The notes under the pieces: generated by a model | The model's database searches: none | Seen by the model: the letters and a program-made list of their open reading frames with translations, nothing else | Told to the model about the DNA's origin: nothing | Position numbers and translations under genes: made by a program | NCBI RefSeq assembly: GCF_964199755.1 | Contig: NC_133897.1 | Span: 168,590,678 to 168,654,677, forward strand | From: Larus michahellis | Taxonomy: Eukaryota > Chordata > Aves > Charadriiformes > Laridae | Length of the DNA: 64,000 bases | Direction: 5' to 3' | Shown here: piece after piece, positions 24,401 to 39,200 of the stretch | Layout of the letters: each line of letters starts with the position of its first letter | How positions within the stretch are numbered: the first letter of the stretch is position 1

Positions 24401-27400
24401 TGAAGGGAGTATACCTGATCTGACAAAGTCTGGAGGGACAAACTTACCTCCTTCAAAGGTTTTCAGAAGAGATTTATGCTGACTTGGACTCTCTTAAGAG
24501 CCTGCACCACATCACATCGCTCGCAGCCCGGTCCAAGGCAGCTAAGATTTACCACCGCACCAAACCACAGCGGTTGTTTCAATGCTTTCCGCCTGGTATT
24601 CTCAACTACTCGCTTCACTTCCTCAAACAGGAAGCTTTACAATTAAAAAATAAAACCAAGCTACAGTTTTATGAACATTGTCCACTGGCAAAAATCAAGA
24701 GCACGGAAACCAGAGATGAACTAGAAACCCATCAGCCAGCGCACAATCAGAACCAAGGTGGCAGCTCAGAAAGTCTCTCCTTCAAACCACTCCTGAAACC
24801 ACATTCATCCACTGCCTGGTAACATTTTTCAGAAGTGAAGCAGTTTTTCATTTAATTAGCTTTTTTTAGCACGAAGACAAATTAACACTTTGAGACAGAG
24901 GCAGCAAACTTCATAAAACACGTTTAAGAAACACAAATCTGCAAGTTGAGTAGAAAAATGCAATGGCTCTTACTACAGGCACCAGACACTGGCTCCTGTG
25001 TACCCAGGACAATTTTGCTTTTCCAGTGACAGTGCAGACAATCTATCAGGTGTTTTACAAACCATAAAGCCACTGGAAAGGCAAATGCCATTATTAATCT
25101 TTATCAATGCCAAACAATCAAACGCTCCCAAGTAACAAAAAAATCACAGGTCCATGTTTAGGCCTCCCATGGACTGTTAAAGAGGGCTTACAAAAACCTG
25201 AAAGAATTTTTAATCGTAGCTACTGCTTCAGAGCTTTGGGCTTGGTGTTATCTTGTCATCACGTCCTGGGTATTTCAAGCCAGAACAAATCTGTGCTGTG
25301 CTTCCAGCGCTGTAGGGAAATGCATGAAGTTAAAAATAGGCAATGAAAAGGTCTCTATTGTTGTTCTGTAAATCCGAAATAAGCTTTGGACTTCAGCTAT
25401 TTGGCTGCATTATCCCCTTAAGTCCAACTACTTTTTCAAAAGTCAGTGAAACAAAAGCGTACAATACATTACCCTCAGGCTGTAGCCAAAAAAAGAAAGT
25501 TAAGTCAACTCCATTTATTTGTTTAATGAAAGCCACTCTTTCTCTTCTGTCCATGAGAAAGTTACATTTATCCTGAATTGAGAGGCCTATAAAATAAATG
25601 TGGGGTTTCTGGGGGAGTCAGGTTATAAATACATCCGTCACAACCTCACAGAGACCTAAATTCCATCAGGCACTGCACAATTTCTTGCACTGGAACTGAA
25701 CTGCGATTTTAATTTCAACTCTGCACCAGGCTGACCTGTCAGCTTCCAACAAGGCACAGCCACTCAGGCAGCACCACAATTTGAAAGCAGCTCTCCCAGA
25801 AATAATTTAACAGTTTGATGTGGTTTAAAATATTTGCAATAGCCTTGAAAAAAAGGATGTCTAGATGAGCAAGAGCAGCAAATCTCATCCATCACTGATT
25901 TTTGGAGGGATGAGACAGCTGTTTACTGCAAGTCATAACCAAGAGGGCAAGCTTGCAGTCATGATTCAACTCCTTTCTTCAGAGAAGACATCAAAAACGG
26001 GCATCGGGTGGCACCAGGGGACACGGGATGAGAGAAACACAGGGCAGCTTCTCTGTCGTTCAACCCCAAAAACACCCCATGGACACAACCCCAAAGGCTA
26101 GGCAGGAAAGTCCTGATTTCTGCAAGTCCAAGCAGCAATTAACCCGACGCTGCTCGCTCTTCCCCCAGCACTGACGGGCTCTCATTACAGGAGATTCTAG
26201 CCCAGGCCTTCATCTTGCGTATTTGCTTACATGCCTTGGCACAGCTGATTTTGACCAGGCCAACATGGTTATATATTTAGTGCTCCTGTCCTATTGCATG
26301 TCACACCAGCCTCCCCACTAGAAGCTCCTGAACACTAATCCCAGCAGCAGACAAAAAAAAAAAAGCCAGAAAACCCAGAAAGGACCCATTTGATGTCAGA
26401 CACAGGGCGCAGAGGACAGCAAGAAGGTCCATGGGCACCATCAGTTCCTTTCTGCAGCCTCAGACCAGCACCTGGGCTATGTCACACTCGAGACATCTGC
26501 ACTGCCCACACCTTCCTAGTGACATGCTTCTCTTCCCAAAACTGCTACTGCTGCAGTCCTGCACAAAAGCAGGAGCCATTCCAGCAAGGCATTTAGGCAC
26601 CAGTTAGACATAGCTGCCTCCTACCTACAGCAAAGGAAAGACATCAACCCTGCCCCACCTCCTCTTTTTTTTCCTTATCAGCAATTCCAAGTTAAAAGAA
26701 CTGAGACTGGTTTCACACCAGAGGGTCTGATGGCCTCTTGCAGCTGAAGGGAGCAAATGCACCCCCTCCTCAACACTGGCACTGAATCAATACAGGCAGC
26801 TAAAGCAAAAGAAAATATTAACACTCGTGTAGTATTGCTCTCCTGCTGGTTTAACTCTCTAAATTGGCTCTCCACCAGCAGAGCTGGCATCTCAAAGCAG
26901 GACACAGTCAGGACAGGAACCACCTTCATCACCTTTGCTAAAACACAAAGCTCCACACTAACCTTTCACCAGGGAAATGACAATGAAGCCCAACCTCTAT
27001 GACCTAAAAACATGACTCTTCAAGCAACAATGCTGACGATTGCTAATGAAGAGATAATCAAGGACAAGGGAAATCAGCAGTAGGGAGACAGTAAAGAAGT
27101 CACCTTCACAAGAAAAAGCAAAGTAGTTGAAAACAAACAGCTTAGGTGAAGCGAAAAAAAGGCATACCTGCAAGGTCAGGGAGAAAGAGGGCACACCTAG
27201 AAAAGGAGAGGAAAGAATTACAGATATACAGCCAAGCAAAGTTGTCTTCTCCTCCATACCAAGCACAACAGGACTGTGAACATCAGATTACAATCAATTC
27301 CAAAACATCAACGATGTAGACATGAAAGAACAAACCCATATTGATTTCAGTGAACACCCAGAGGGGAGGAATGACAGACCGCAGCAGCCTCAGCAACTTT

Positions 27401-28129
27401 AGCTACAGCTGTAATCCTTCACAAACCCCCAGAGAGCACACTAACAGCCTCCACACAACCACACCTCCCCGTCTCTGCCCATTCCCCAAATATAGTTTTG
27501 AAACTGATACCTCCCCAAGTGAGCTGTCGTGGAAACAAAAGGGAAAAGCAGAAAGAGCAACGTAGGCTGGTGGAGGCACCGTCAAGGTTACGGAGAGCCG
27601 AGATGAGCAGAGCCCCGGTGCACCTACAGAGCAAGGGCAGGACAATGGGGGAGGCCAGGCTTTACAGGGCTCTCTGCTCCAGAGTAAGCTGGGGGAGGCA
27701 GCTAAGGGTGCTGGGCCATGGGCAGGATCAGGCCGTCGCCTTCAGTTACAGAGGGCTGCCAGCTGCTCTGTGCCATGACAGGGCTCCAGTTTCCCTTTGC
27801 GTCAGGTGACTCAACAAGAAATCCTTACCAAGATGAGGAATGGGGAGAAGAACAGACCCCCCAAGGCACTTGGAGCTACTGAGGATAGGAGGTGGTCTCC
27901 TAAACTCTCCTCCCTACCAGGGCAGGAACCATACTGAACCCTCTAAATTCAAAGGGTTGAGGCTCCATGTAGCAGAGGCACCCCCAAAACCGGCACCCCA
28001 ACAGAGAGGGAACCTGCCTCCCCCTCCTAAAAGGTGAACAAGTTTTGGGAGACCTCCAGCATCAGCACACCCAGCCCTTAGACCCATAACAAGGCATAAC
28101 CTAGAACCTGTAAAGGTGAAGCAACTCAA

Positions 28130-28880
28130 GACATATGGAAGAACTCTACAAACCCCCTTCTCTAGGCCTAGGAGGAGAAAAGGGACCTCCCAGACAACGA
28201 AGAGCCCCCCACATCCTCCTTTCTTGGGGTGTGAGGGGAGAGCAGACCCCACAGGGAATGGGGGGGGCTCCCATAACCCCCTTCCCAGACCTATGAATGG
28301 CAAAGAGAGTTAAGACGCTGTGCAGGGCTCGAGGGGGATCGCCCCACTATTCTCTTGGGCTTTGAGTGACAAAAAGTAATCCCAAAGACTAAGGGCACCC
28401 TAAGGCCTCTCCCTCAGGACTCCGGGGTGGGTGGGGAATGAAACCCCACAAATAATGGTAGGGGGGGAAAACTACCCCCATTCCCGAGGCCGTGAAGAGG
28501 AAGGGATCACACAGCAATGGGGAAACCCCACAATCTCCCTTCCCTGAGATTGTAACAGGGGAAGAGCTTCCCCCATATAATGAGGGCCCCCCCACAACTC
28601 CCCCCTTCCCGCCACTGTGAAGGAAGGGGCCCCACCGATAACGAGTTATCCCCCCAAACCCACTTCCCCTGGCCTAGGAGCAATAAAGGACCCCACAGAT
28701 AACGGAGGAATAATCATAACCTCCTCCGTGGGGACTGTGTGAGGAAAAAAGGGACCCCACGGATAGCGAAGAGCCCCCACAGCCCCTTCTCCTGGCCCCT
28801 TAGCAGGAAAAGGCCTCATGTAATACATGAGGGGCCGCCACATCCCCCCCCAAAAAGGGCTGTGAGAGGAGGAAGGGACC
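28130..28880. repeat. Degenerate tandem repeat of about 75-85 bp near the EEF1D promoter
   Basis: Diverged units repeat a pattern of GGGACCCCACAGATAACGA, a CCCCCCACA stretch, then CCCTTCCCCTGGCC and a G/A-rich spacer. Clear copies lie near 28530-28620, 28620-28690, 28690-28770 and 28750-28820. Older copies extend left to about 28130, and possibly to 27840. It directly adjoins the EEF1D first-exon region. Confidence 0.75.
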
Positions 28881-28971
28881 CCCTAGAGACCCCCGAAACT
28901 GCCGTTACCGAGGGCCACGGTGGGGGGATGAAGGACGGCGGGGTGGCGGTGAGAAGGTTATAAGCACTCAC

Positions 28972-29090
28972 CGGCAGCGCAGAACACGGGACAGGCCGCA
29001 GGCGGCTCCGCTCCGCTCGGCCTCCACCGAGGCAAAAGGAGGCGTTGCCCGCCGCGCGGGGGGTTGTGGGGGCGGCGCGGACCATTCGCG
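28972..29090 (-). other. EEF1D: Probable EEF1D noncoding first exon
   Basis: On the minus strand GCTGCCG|GTGAGTGC at 28972 is a strong splice donor inside the CpG-rich block shared with TIGD5. No other minus-strand gene lies nearby, so it most likely ends the 5' untranslated exon of EEF1D, spliced to 20430 (long form) or 16977 (short form). The transcription start is a guess, somewhere in 29050-29400. Confidence 0.55.
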
Positions 29091-29366
29091 AGGGGGGAAA
29101 AGCGGCAGCGAGGAGGGAGACAACGCGCCGCATCCACAGCGCGGGCCTCCTCCCCCCGCCTCCTTCTCCACAGTGGAACAGTCAGAGAGAAGCAGGGAGG
29201 GGGAAAAACAGGGAGGGAGGAGGGGGAGGCGGGGAGGGAGTTTGGGAGAGGGGAGTCTCCCCCTCTCTCAGAGTGGTACAACCCAAACCCCGTGGCAGAG
29301 CTGCGGGGACGAGTCCAACAGAGCACGGAGAAAGGGGGGGTGGGGGCGGCACGAACTAATCGCTGA

Positions 29367-31334
<1,968 letters not shown>

Positions 31335-32303
31335 GGCAGGGCCAAGAGCAGACCTCTTGGCTACCAACCGCCCCGCTTGGGCTCAGGGGGGACACGGGGC
31401 TGGGGACACCCCAGTTGTCCCAGAGGGCTGGCGGTGGAGGTGCCAGTTCCCCTCACCCCTCCATCACAGGGCTCAGGAGGCCCCTGGGTTCCCACGGCTA
31501 CAAGGGGGTTACAATTTAGGGCTAATGGGATTTTTTTGGAGCAACAACCCCTCCGTACGTTGCGTATTCGAGGGTTGTTCCTCACCTAAGTACATTTAGG
31601 AGGTGCTATTTTTTTTAAATCCCATGAGACTGAGCGGGGGTGGCCCCCTGGTCACTGGCACCAGTAGAAGGGGATGGATGTTCCCCCCACCCTGCCCAGT
31701 CCCCCCAGTGCTGTGGGGAGAAGAGGTGAAGGAGGGACCTGCTTGGCATCACTGCGAGGAGCCGGGATGATGGGGGAGTTACACTAGGTAATTCCTCACT
31801 TCTCGGAGCGGGGCTGGACAGGGATCACTCCCAGGGGGGGCATAAGGCAAACGTTCTGCCCTGGAAGAGGCTGGTGACACCCTTCCCGCTGCCAAAACAG
31901 AGTCCTGTTAAACTGGGGAGATTTGGGACTGGTTTAAGACAACTTTCTTCATGCACTGGATTGGTGGCATCCAAGAAGCTGTCGGCTCCCCCAGAGAGGG
32001 TCACCTCCATCATTCCCATGACAGCCCCGTGCCCGGGAACACCCAGACCACGGAGACCTGCTGAAACAGGTACCATCATCCGAGCATCCTCACGAAGCCG
32101 AAGGCTGCGGGGATGGGGTTTGAGGTGTCCGTCCCCACCCCGGAGTTTGCGGGGTGGCTGGGGGCTGGAGGACATGTCTTGCAGTGACGTTTGCTGGCGT
32201 GACACGTGTGGCGAGTTGAGACGGGAGCGGGGAGGGCTCCCAGCACTGCCTCGAAATGCTGGAGGCATCAGATGTGAATTTAGCAGCTCTTGTCCTGATT
32301 TTT

Positions 32304-32309
32304 AATAAA
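32304..32309 (+). terminator. TIGD5: TIGD5 polyadenylation signal
   Basis: AATAAA lies about 970 bases after the TIGD5 stop and is the first good signal downstream. The implied 3' UTR of about 1 kb contains no other gene. Confidence 0.65.
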
Positions 32310-32329
32310 ATTTTAGCCTGCTTAGCCAA

Positions 32330-33216
32330 ATTATTGAAAGGAGGGGAAAAAAAAAACCAACCCAACTCATCAGTGCTGCCCTGTCAACAGGCAGCTTGGG
32401 TGTTTTTACTTGTCGCGTCTTTGTCTCATAACTTCAGAGTTTATGGAAATTAAATGGATTTTTATTCCCGCTTTGGGGTTGTCTTCTGTAAACGGTCAGG
32501 CGGAGCCATCCCAGCGGGGTTGGGGGTGGCACAATGGGGACCTCCGTGTGGTCGTGTCCTCTTGGGGGTGGCCTTCTCCATCGTGTTCCCCACCTCTCCG
32601 CAGCCCATTTAATGCTGCAAAGCCAGGCAGGCGCCCGAGCTGCTGCAGCCGCTCCCCAAATTGAGTTTTTTACTTGCTGATAAATGAGTCTGCTGGGGAA
32701 CTTAGGGAGCAGCAAGAAAAAAACCAAACAAAAACATACAAAAAGTCAACTTTGAGGTTTGTCCTTTCAGATCATGAAACTCCACTGCAGAACCAATGTC
32801 AAGAAAAGCTTGAGATTAGGGGAGAAAGGCACTTTTTTCCCTCCCCACAAACCCAGCCAACCTCAATTTCTGCTGTTCGGCTGCTGCCAGATTTACAGCC
32901 AGCATCCTGCGTGATGCCTCACCGTTTCAGGCTTCTCCCTTAGCTGATACCCATTCAACGGGATGTAATCATGAAAAACCACATTTCTGTTTGCAATCTT
33001 TTGCACCAAAGAAACCCTACAAAAACATTTTGGAGCTTAGGCTGTGGCTCACTTCAAGTAGTAGTTTGTGAATTAAAGGAGTTTTTGGTTGTTTGAGAAA
33101 AATGTTGCCGAGCTCCGCAGAAGGTACCAGGCTGGAGGTCTTCGCTTCTCGTGTAGGTCAGCTTGGGTGCACTTGTGGCACTGTTTGGTCTGGTTTGGGG
33201 ACATGAGAACATCAAG
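32330..33216. other. TIGD5 downstream spacer, nothing recognised
   Basis: About 900 bases after the TIGD5 polyadenylation signal hold no gene, clear repeat or transposon that I can name. Confidence 0.6.
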
Positions 33217-34540
33217 TCATTGAATGGTTTGGGTTGGAAGGGAACTTCAAAGATCATTTAGTTCCAACCCCCCTGCCCCGGGCAGGGACACCTCCCACCA
33301 GACCAGGTGGCTCCGAGCCCCATCCAACCTGGCCTTGAACCCCTCCAGGGATGAGGCAGCCACAGCTTCTCTGGGCAACCTGGGCCAGGGGCTCACCACC
33401 CTCACAGCAAAGAATTTCCTCCTCAGATCTCATCTAAATCTCCCGTCTTCCAGTGTAAAACCCTTCCCCCTCGTCCCGTGGCTCCCCTCCCTGCTCCAGA
33501 GTCCCTCCCCAGCTTTCCTGGAGCCCCTTTAGGGCCTGGAAGGGGCTGGAAGGTCTCCCCGGAGCCTTCTCTTCTCCAGGCTGAGCCCCCCCAGCTCTCT
33601 CAGCCTGTCCTCCCAGCAGAGGGGCTCCAGCCCTCCCGGCATCTCCGGGGCCTCCTCTGGCCCTGCTCCAACAGCTTTGTGTCTTTCTTGTGCTGTTGAC
33701 CTCCAAGCTGGACACAGTACTCCAGGTGGGGTCTCACCAGAGCAGAAGAGAGGGGCAGAATCCCCCCCCTCGCCCTGCTGGCCATGCTTCTTTTGGTGCA
33801 GTCCAGAATATGTTTGGCTTTCTGGGCTGCCAGTGCACATGGACGGCTCATGTCCCATTTTTCAACCACCAGTACCTCCAAGTCCTCCGCAGGGCCACTT
33901 TCCATCCATCCATGCATCCATCCCCCAGTCTATATTGATACTGGGGATTGCCCCCACCTAGGTGCAGGACCTTGCACTTGGCCTTGTTGAACTTCATGAG
34001 GTTCGCGTAGGCCCACTCCTCCAGCCTGTCCAGGTCCTTCTGGATGGTATCCCGTCCTTCAAGCAACTCAACCACACCACTCAGCTTGGTATCACCTGCA
34101 AACTTGCTGAGGGTTCACTCAATCCCACTGTCTACATCACTGATGAAGCTATTTAATAGTATTGGTCCCAGTACAGACCACTGAGGGACGCCATTCATTA
34201 CTGGTTTCCACTTGGACATCGAGCCATTGGCTGTAACTCTTTGGAGACAGCCATCTGGCCGATACCTGATCCATCTAACAGTCCATCCATCAAAACCACG
34301 TCTCTCTGATTTAGTGGCAGGAATGTTGACTGGGACCATATCAAAGGTCTTACAGGAGTCTAGGTAGATGACATCCGGAGCTCTTCCCTTGTCCACCAGT
34401 GCAGTCACTTTGTCATAAAAGGCCACTACCTTCATCAGGCACGACTTGCCCTTGGTGAAGCCATGTTGCCCTGCCCTCTATATGTTTCAATGTGTCTTCC
34501 AGGAGGACCTGCTCCATCATCTTACCACGCGGGATGAGAT
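33217..34540 (-). mobile_element. CR1 LINE, about 1.3 kb, antisense
   Basis: The 3' end (GAATGGTTTGGGTTGGAAGG on plus) is at 33217 and the truncated 5' end near 34540. Translated pieces on the minus strand are typical CR1 reverse transcriptase C-terminus: DGCLQRVTANGSMSKWKPV, then [20 protein letters not shown], and ARGGILPLSSALVRPHLEYC. The coding frame is broken in several places. It lies between the 3' ends of TIGD5 and PYCR3. Confidence 0.93.
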
Positions 34541-36095
34541 GCCTTTCTTGAAGGCAGGAGTAAGCAGTGAGGTAGTAGCAATAACTTGCAGTGACCGCTG
34601 GCTTTTTTAATAAAATTAATGGAATTTAAGCCATTTTTGTTAAAACTAGCACTTTGCAAAATGATGATGGTCATCAGCATCCTGGCTTTAGGGTTGAACA
34701 TGCCACTTCTCTGAAAGACAGCCTGAAAAGCCAAAGCTGAAAAGCCTTTAGGAGGACACGTGGAGATGGGGAATGGGCAGGGGCTGGGGTCAGCCGTGTC
34801 ATGAGTAGTAGGGCTGGATTTGGCCAAGGCTTTTTGGCCATATATGTCAAAGAATGGTGTGGAGGACATAGAAGACATGGAGAAGAACGAAATTAGACGG
34901 TGGCAGCATTTCATATTTCAGAGAAATTGGCGGAATCACCTTGGAGGGGACAACCTGGGGACATGTAGGGACAGGAGAGGGATAAAAGCAGGCAGAAGGA
35001 GGACAAAGGAGCTACCAGGTGGCTTGGAAACCTTGAGGACCACTGCTTCCTTGCGCCATGTAGGTGCTGTGTGCCCCTTCCCTGGCTACACAACGAAGCG
35101 TAGAGATGGGCAGGAAAGACGGGCAGGCTCGAGCTGCATCTCCAGCTTTTGTGCAGCTTTGCTAATTAATTAGGTGCCTCGAGAAGGTGCCCAGGGAGGT
35201 CGTGCCTTGGCATGACCTGGCAGTGCCGTAGGGGCTGTGGCATCTGTCTTGGCTTGGTGACGGCATCCCTGAGGACAGGGTCAAAGCCGTAGGAGCTGGA
35301 GGAGCAGCATCCAGCTGTTTCACCAGCGATGTTTTGCCTGGAAAAGAAGCCTTTCATCTTCAAAGCGGCTCGCAAATTATCACTAATTGCATCCGTGCAG
35401 GTGCCGAGAGGCAAACGAAGCTTAATTAGTGTGTGCAAAAGGCTCAGATCCTCTCCAGATAGACGAGCTTGGAGTTGCTCCTCCCTTGATGTGCAGCACC
35501 CCAGGGCTGAGAGCGGGTCTGGGCTTCCATCCTGCTGCCTTGCTGCCGGAGCAAGACACATCTGCAGGACCGTGGGGCGATGCCGGTGCCTGGCCGGGCT
35601 GGGAGATGGAGGTTTTTCAGCTGGTTGACTTCTCACCCGTGGTTCTGGGATGTGGACAGCAGTTCCATGCTGGTACACGTATCTCCAGAGCCGAGCAGAG
35701 GAGCAGGCATCGGTGGCCACGTGTAACCCAAGCACCGAGCGCCCCTGCTCAGCACCGAGTTGGGAAATCAAAGCCTTTTCTCCCCACTTCTCAAGGTCCT
35801 TTGGCATCCTCACGGCACCTCCGATGGTCCTCACCACCTGTGACCGCCCTTCCCAGCCCCAGCAGGCTTGATTTAGGATCAGCCCATCCCCAAAACCCTG
35901 TCCCCATCCCTGTCCCCAGCGTCATACGTCCCAGCAACGCACTGGTGAGCATAGAGCCAGCGTGGCATCAGCTCCATCCCTGCTCGCCCAGGGACCCATG
36001 GCTGTCAGCTCCCCATGGAGGTGACCCCGTGCTGGGTGCAGTAGTCCCCCAGGACTGAAGGGACCAGAAAGAGCCAAACCTGCCATTGTGCTGCC
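34541..36095. other. Intergenic spacer between TIGD5 and PYCR3
   Basis: About 1.5 kb between the CR1 copy and the PYCR3 3' end. A 223-codon open frame on the minus strand (35166-35837) has no recognisable domain and is compositionally biased. I regard it as chance. No other feature was found. Confidence 0.55.
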
Positions 36096-36099
36096 CACA

Positions 36100-36105
36100 T
36101 TTATT
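36100..36105 (-). terminator. PYCR3: PYCR3 polyadenylation signal
   Basis: AATAAA on the minus strand lies about 170 bases after the PYCR3 stop codon at 36276. Confidence 0.75.
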
Positions 36106-36275
36106 CGGTCCCAGCTCTGCAGAGGTAGCACGTGGCGTGGACACGGGTCCACACCATCTCCCACCCCCAGCCAGGGTCTTCCAGGGGTGTCGGGGTCCCT
36201 GAAGGGCTTTGGTCTGGTCCCCATCGCCCCTCCTGCCCCACGGGGGATGGAGGGGGCTGTTCCCCAGCCAGGCTG

Positions 36276-39200
36276 CTAGTCCTCGGCCACATCGCATGCC
36301 CGGTTGGTGGCCGCCTCCACGGCGTTCATGACGGTGGCTCGCAAAGCACCCTTCTCCAGCTGGTGCAGCGCGTGGATGGTGGTGCCCCCGGGCGTGCAGA
36401 CGTCTCCTCGCAGCTTCGCTGGGTGCTCCCCCGTCTCCAGCATCATCTTCGCTGCACCCTACGGGGAACCCGGGGTGAGTCAAGACTGAAGGCGACCTCC
36501 CAAACCTCCCCTCTCTTTGCAGCATCCTCCCATCGCCCACACCCCCTGGTAGGGCACAAGGCGCCGAAGCATCCGTCCCATCACCATGCCCTTCGCTATC
36601 TCCTGGTGGCCTCATCTTTGGTTTCAAGAGGGGAAGCTGAGGCAGGAGGCCATTCGACACGTCCTCCCTCGCTCTGCCACCCTGCTGAGCGCCGCAGAGC
36701 CCAACAGCAGTGACGGGGTGCCCAAGCCGGATGGGAATTGGGGGGCAGGAGGGACAGGAGCGATGCTGGGTATCCCCGAGCGATGACGCCGACTCACCAG
36801 CAGCGTCTGCGCTGCGATCCTGCTGGCCAAGCCGCCCGGCATGCCCATCTTCACCGCTCCCTCTGCCAAAGCTTCGGCAAACAGGTAGACCTGGGGGAGA
36901 AGAACATCGGGGATGAGCGTGGTGAAAGGGGAGACCCCAAACCCCAACCCCTTGCAGGTGGGATTTCTGCCGGCATCCCGTGTCCCACCGGTGAACGGGT
37001 GCCCGTGGGTGCTTACGTAGGCCACCCCGCTGCCGCTGAGGCCGGTGTGGATGTTGATGTAGGATTCGGGGACCTCCTCGCAGAGCCCACAGGAGGACAG
37101 CAGGCTCTTCAGCAGGGTGGCTTCCCCGTCACCGGCACCGCTGCCCCGGGCAAAGACCATCGCCCCTGCCTGCACCACACACGGCAGGTTGGGCATGAGC
37201 CGCAGCACCTTGGTCCCGGCAGGGAGAAGCTGGGGAGACATAGGGATGGGAGAAGGGTGCCAGCTCCAGGGAGTACCCAAGGGTGCCCTGAGACACCGGT
37301 GGGTATCGCCCATTGGGGCTGGCAGAGAAGTGTGGTCCATGGGGAAGGACCTGGGGATGCAACCCAGGGGGAGACAGAGCCACAGCGGCGTGTCCTTCTC
37401 CATGGGCCTGGGTGCAAATGGGAGGAGAAGGAGAAGGAGAAGGAGAAGGAGAAGGAGAAGGAGAAGGAGAAGGAGAAGGAGAAGGAGAAGGAGAAGGAGA
37501 AGGAGAAGGAGAAGGAGAAGGAGAAGGAGAAGGAGAAGGAGAAGGAGAAGAAGGAGCCTCACCCGCTGCAATGTCTGGAGGGTGACACCGGCTGCCAGCG
37601 AGACAACGATGTGGTGGGGTCCCACGGCAGGACGGATCTCCTGCAGGACGCCTGGCAGGATGTGGGGTTTGGTGGCCAGGAAGACCAGGGTGCTCTCCTG
37701 CAGCACCTCCAGGTTGCAGTGCGTGGTCCGGCAGCCCGACTCCTGCCCACGGGCAGGGAGAGGTGTCACTGTCACCGCCCCCCCCATCCCTAGCCACCCC
37801 CAGGGGCAAGGCACATTCATGTGCGGGGACACGGCTTGGGGACCCGCTCTGGCCACAAAGCCGCCAAGGATTTCACCCAGACTTGGGAATGATGAGCCAA
37901 AGCCCTGCGTGGGGGAAAAGGGTGCCCCAAAATCATGGCGAGGAGCACCCCAACATGCCTCCCACCTCCATGGCCACCAAGCGGGGTGGCTTGTCACCCC
38001 ATGTCCCCACTTACCCTCCAGGCATCCAGGTTTTTGTCCGAGGGAGCGCTGGCCAGGATGCTGCTGGCTGGCACCTTTCCTTGAGGAACATGGGGACCAG
38101 GGTGAATGGCCGGGGTGGCCCCAGGGCAGTGGGGACACCCCAGCGCAGCCCGGGCACCCTGATCTCAGCTGGGATGTAGTCCCCTCCTCCAACCTTAGCC
38201 CCATCACCCTGGGGGACATGGAGCAAAGGGGGACAGGGATGGATCCTGCCAGTCCGGCTGGCACAGGCACCCCATGGCGACAGCTGTGGGCAGCCAGTAG
38301 AGCCACGGTGCAGTGACAAGGGAGGTGATCCCAAACCCAGGGACCATCTCCCGGCACATGGGCAGGGCTGTCCCCACACTGCGCTACGGGACAGGGACAA
38401 CCAAGGACACCTGGGGAGGAGGGACAGGGCTGTGCCCCCACTATCTGTGGGGCAGGGACCTCGGCGAGGGGGACGGGAACAGGGCTGTCCCCATGTCCTC
38501 ACCCTGCTCTATGGGGTAGGGACAGCATGGAGGGCAGGGACCCGGGGGAGGGGGACAGGACAGGGCTGTCCCAATGTCCCTGCACTGCTCTATGGGACAG
38601 GGACCCCACAGAAGGGCAGGGACTCCGGGGAGGGGACAGGACAGGACTGTCCCCATGTAATCTATGGGGCAAGGATCCAATGGAGGGCAGGGATGCTGGG
38701 GAGGGGAGCGGGATGGGGCTCTCCCGATGTCCCTGTGCCGCTCTATGGGACAGGGACATCATGGAGGGCAAGCCCCCCCAAGGAGGGGGGCAGGATCGGG
38801 CTGTCCCCACGTCCCTGTGGCACTCTATAGGGCAGGGACCCCACAGAGGGGGACAGGACAGGGTCGTGCCCGTGTCCCTGCCCTGCTCTATGGCACAGGG
38901 ACATCATGGAGGGCAGGGACGCCGAGGAAGGGGACAGGACGGGGCTGTCCCCATGTCCTCACACCGATCCATGGGGCAAGGACCCCATGGAAGGCAGGGA
39001 TGCCAGGGAGGGGTGTGGGATGGGGTCGTCCCCATGTCCCCACATTGATGTATGGGGCAGGGACTCAGGGGAGGGCAGGAACAACGAGGAGGGGGGCAGG
39101 ACAGGACTGTCCCCATGTCTTTATGCCACTCTAAGGGGCAGGGACCCCATGGAGGCGGACAGGACAGGGCTGTTCCCACGTCCCCACACCGATATGGGGC

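Larger units (their letters stand above)
20431..28971. other. EEF1D first intron, mostly without recognised features
   Basis: About 8.5 kb of intron. The left two thirds (20500-27300) is AT-rich and shows only a short triplicated repeat at 21350-21427 and a possible CTCF site near 20970. The right third becomes GC-rich and holds a degenerate tandem repeat at 28130-28880. I found no open frame with family similarity. Confidence 0.65.

Noticed and set aside
35166-35837. A 223-codon minus-strand open frame between TIGD5 and PYCR3
   Set aside because: No domain, no splice context and no conserved motif; length is within chance for this GC content.
37117-38316. Arginine-rich and glutamate/lysine-rich frames near PYCR3
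   Set aside because: They translate the (GGAGAA)n microsatellite and the reverse of PYCR3 exons.
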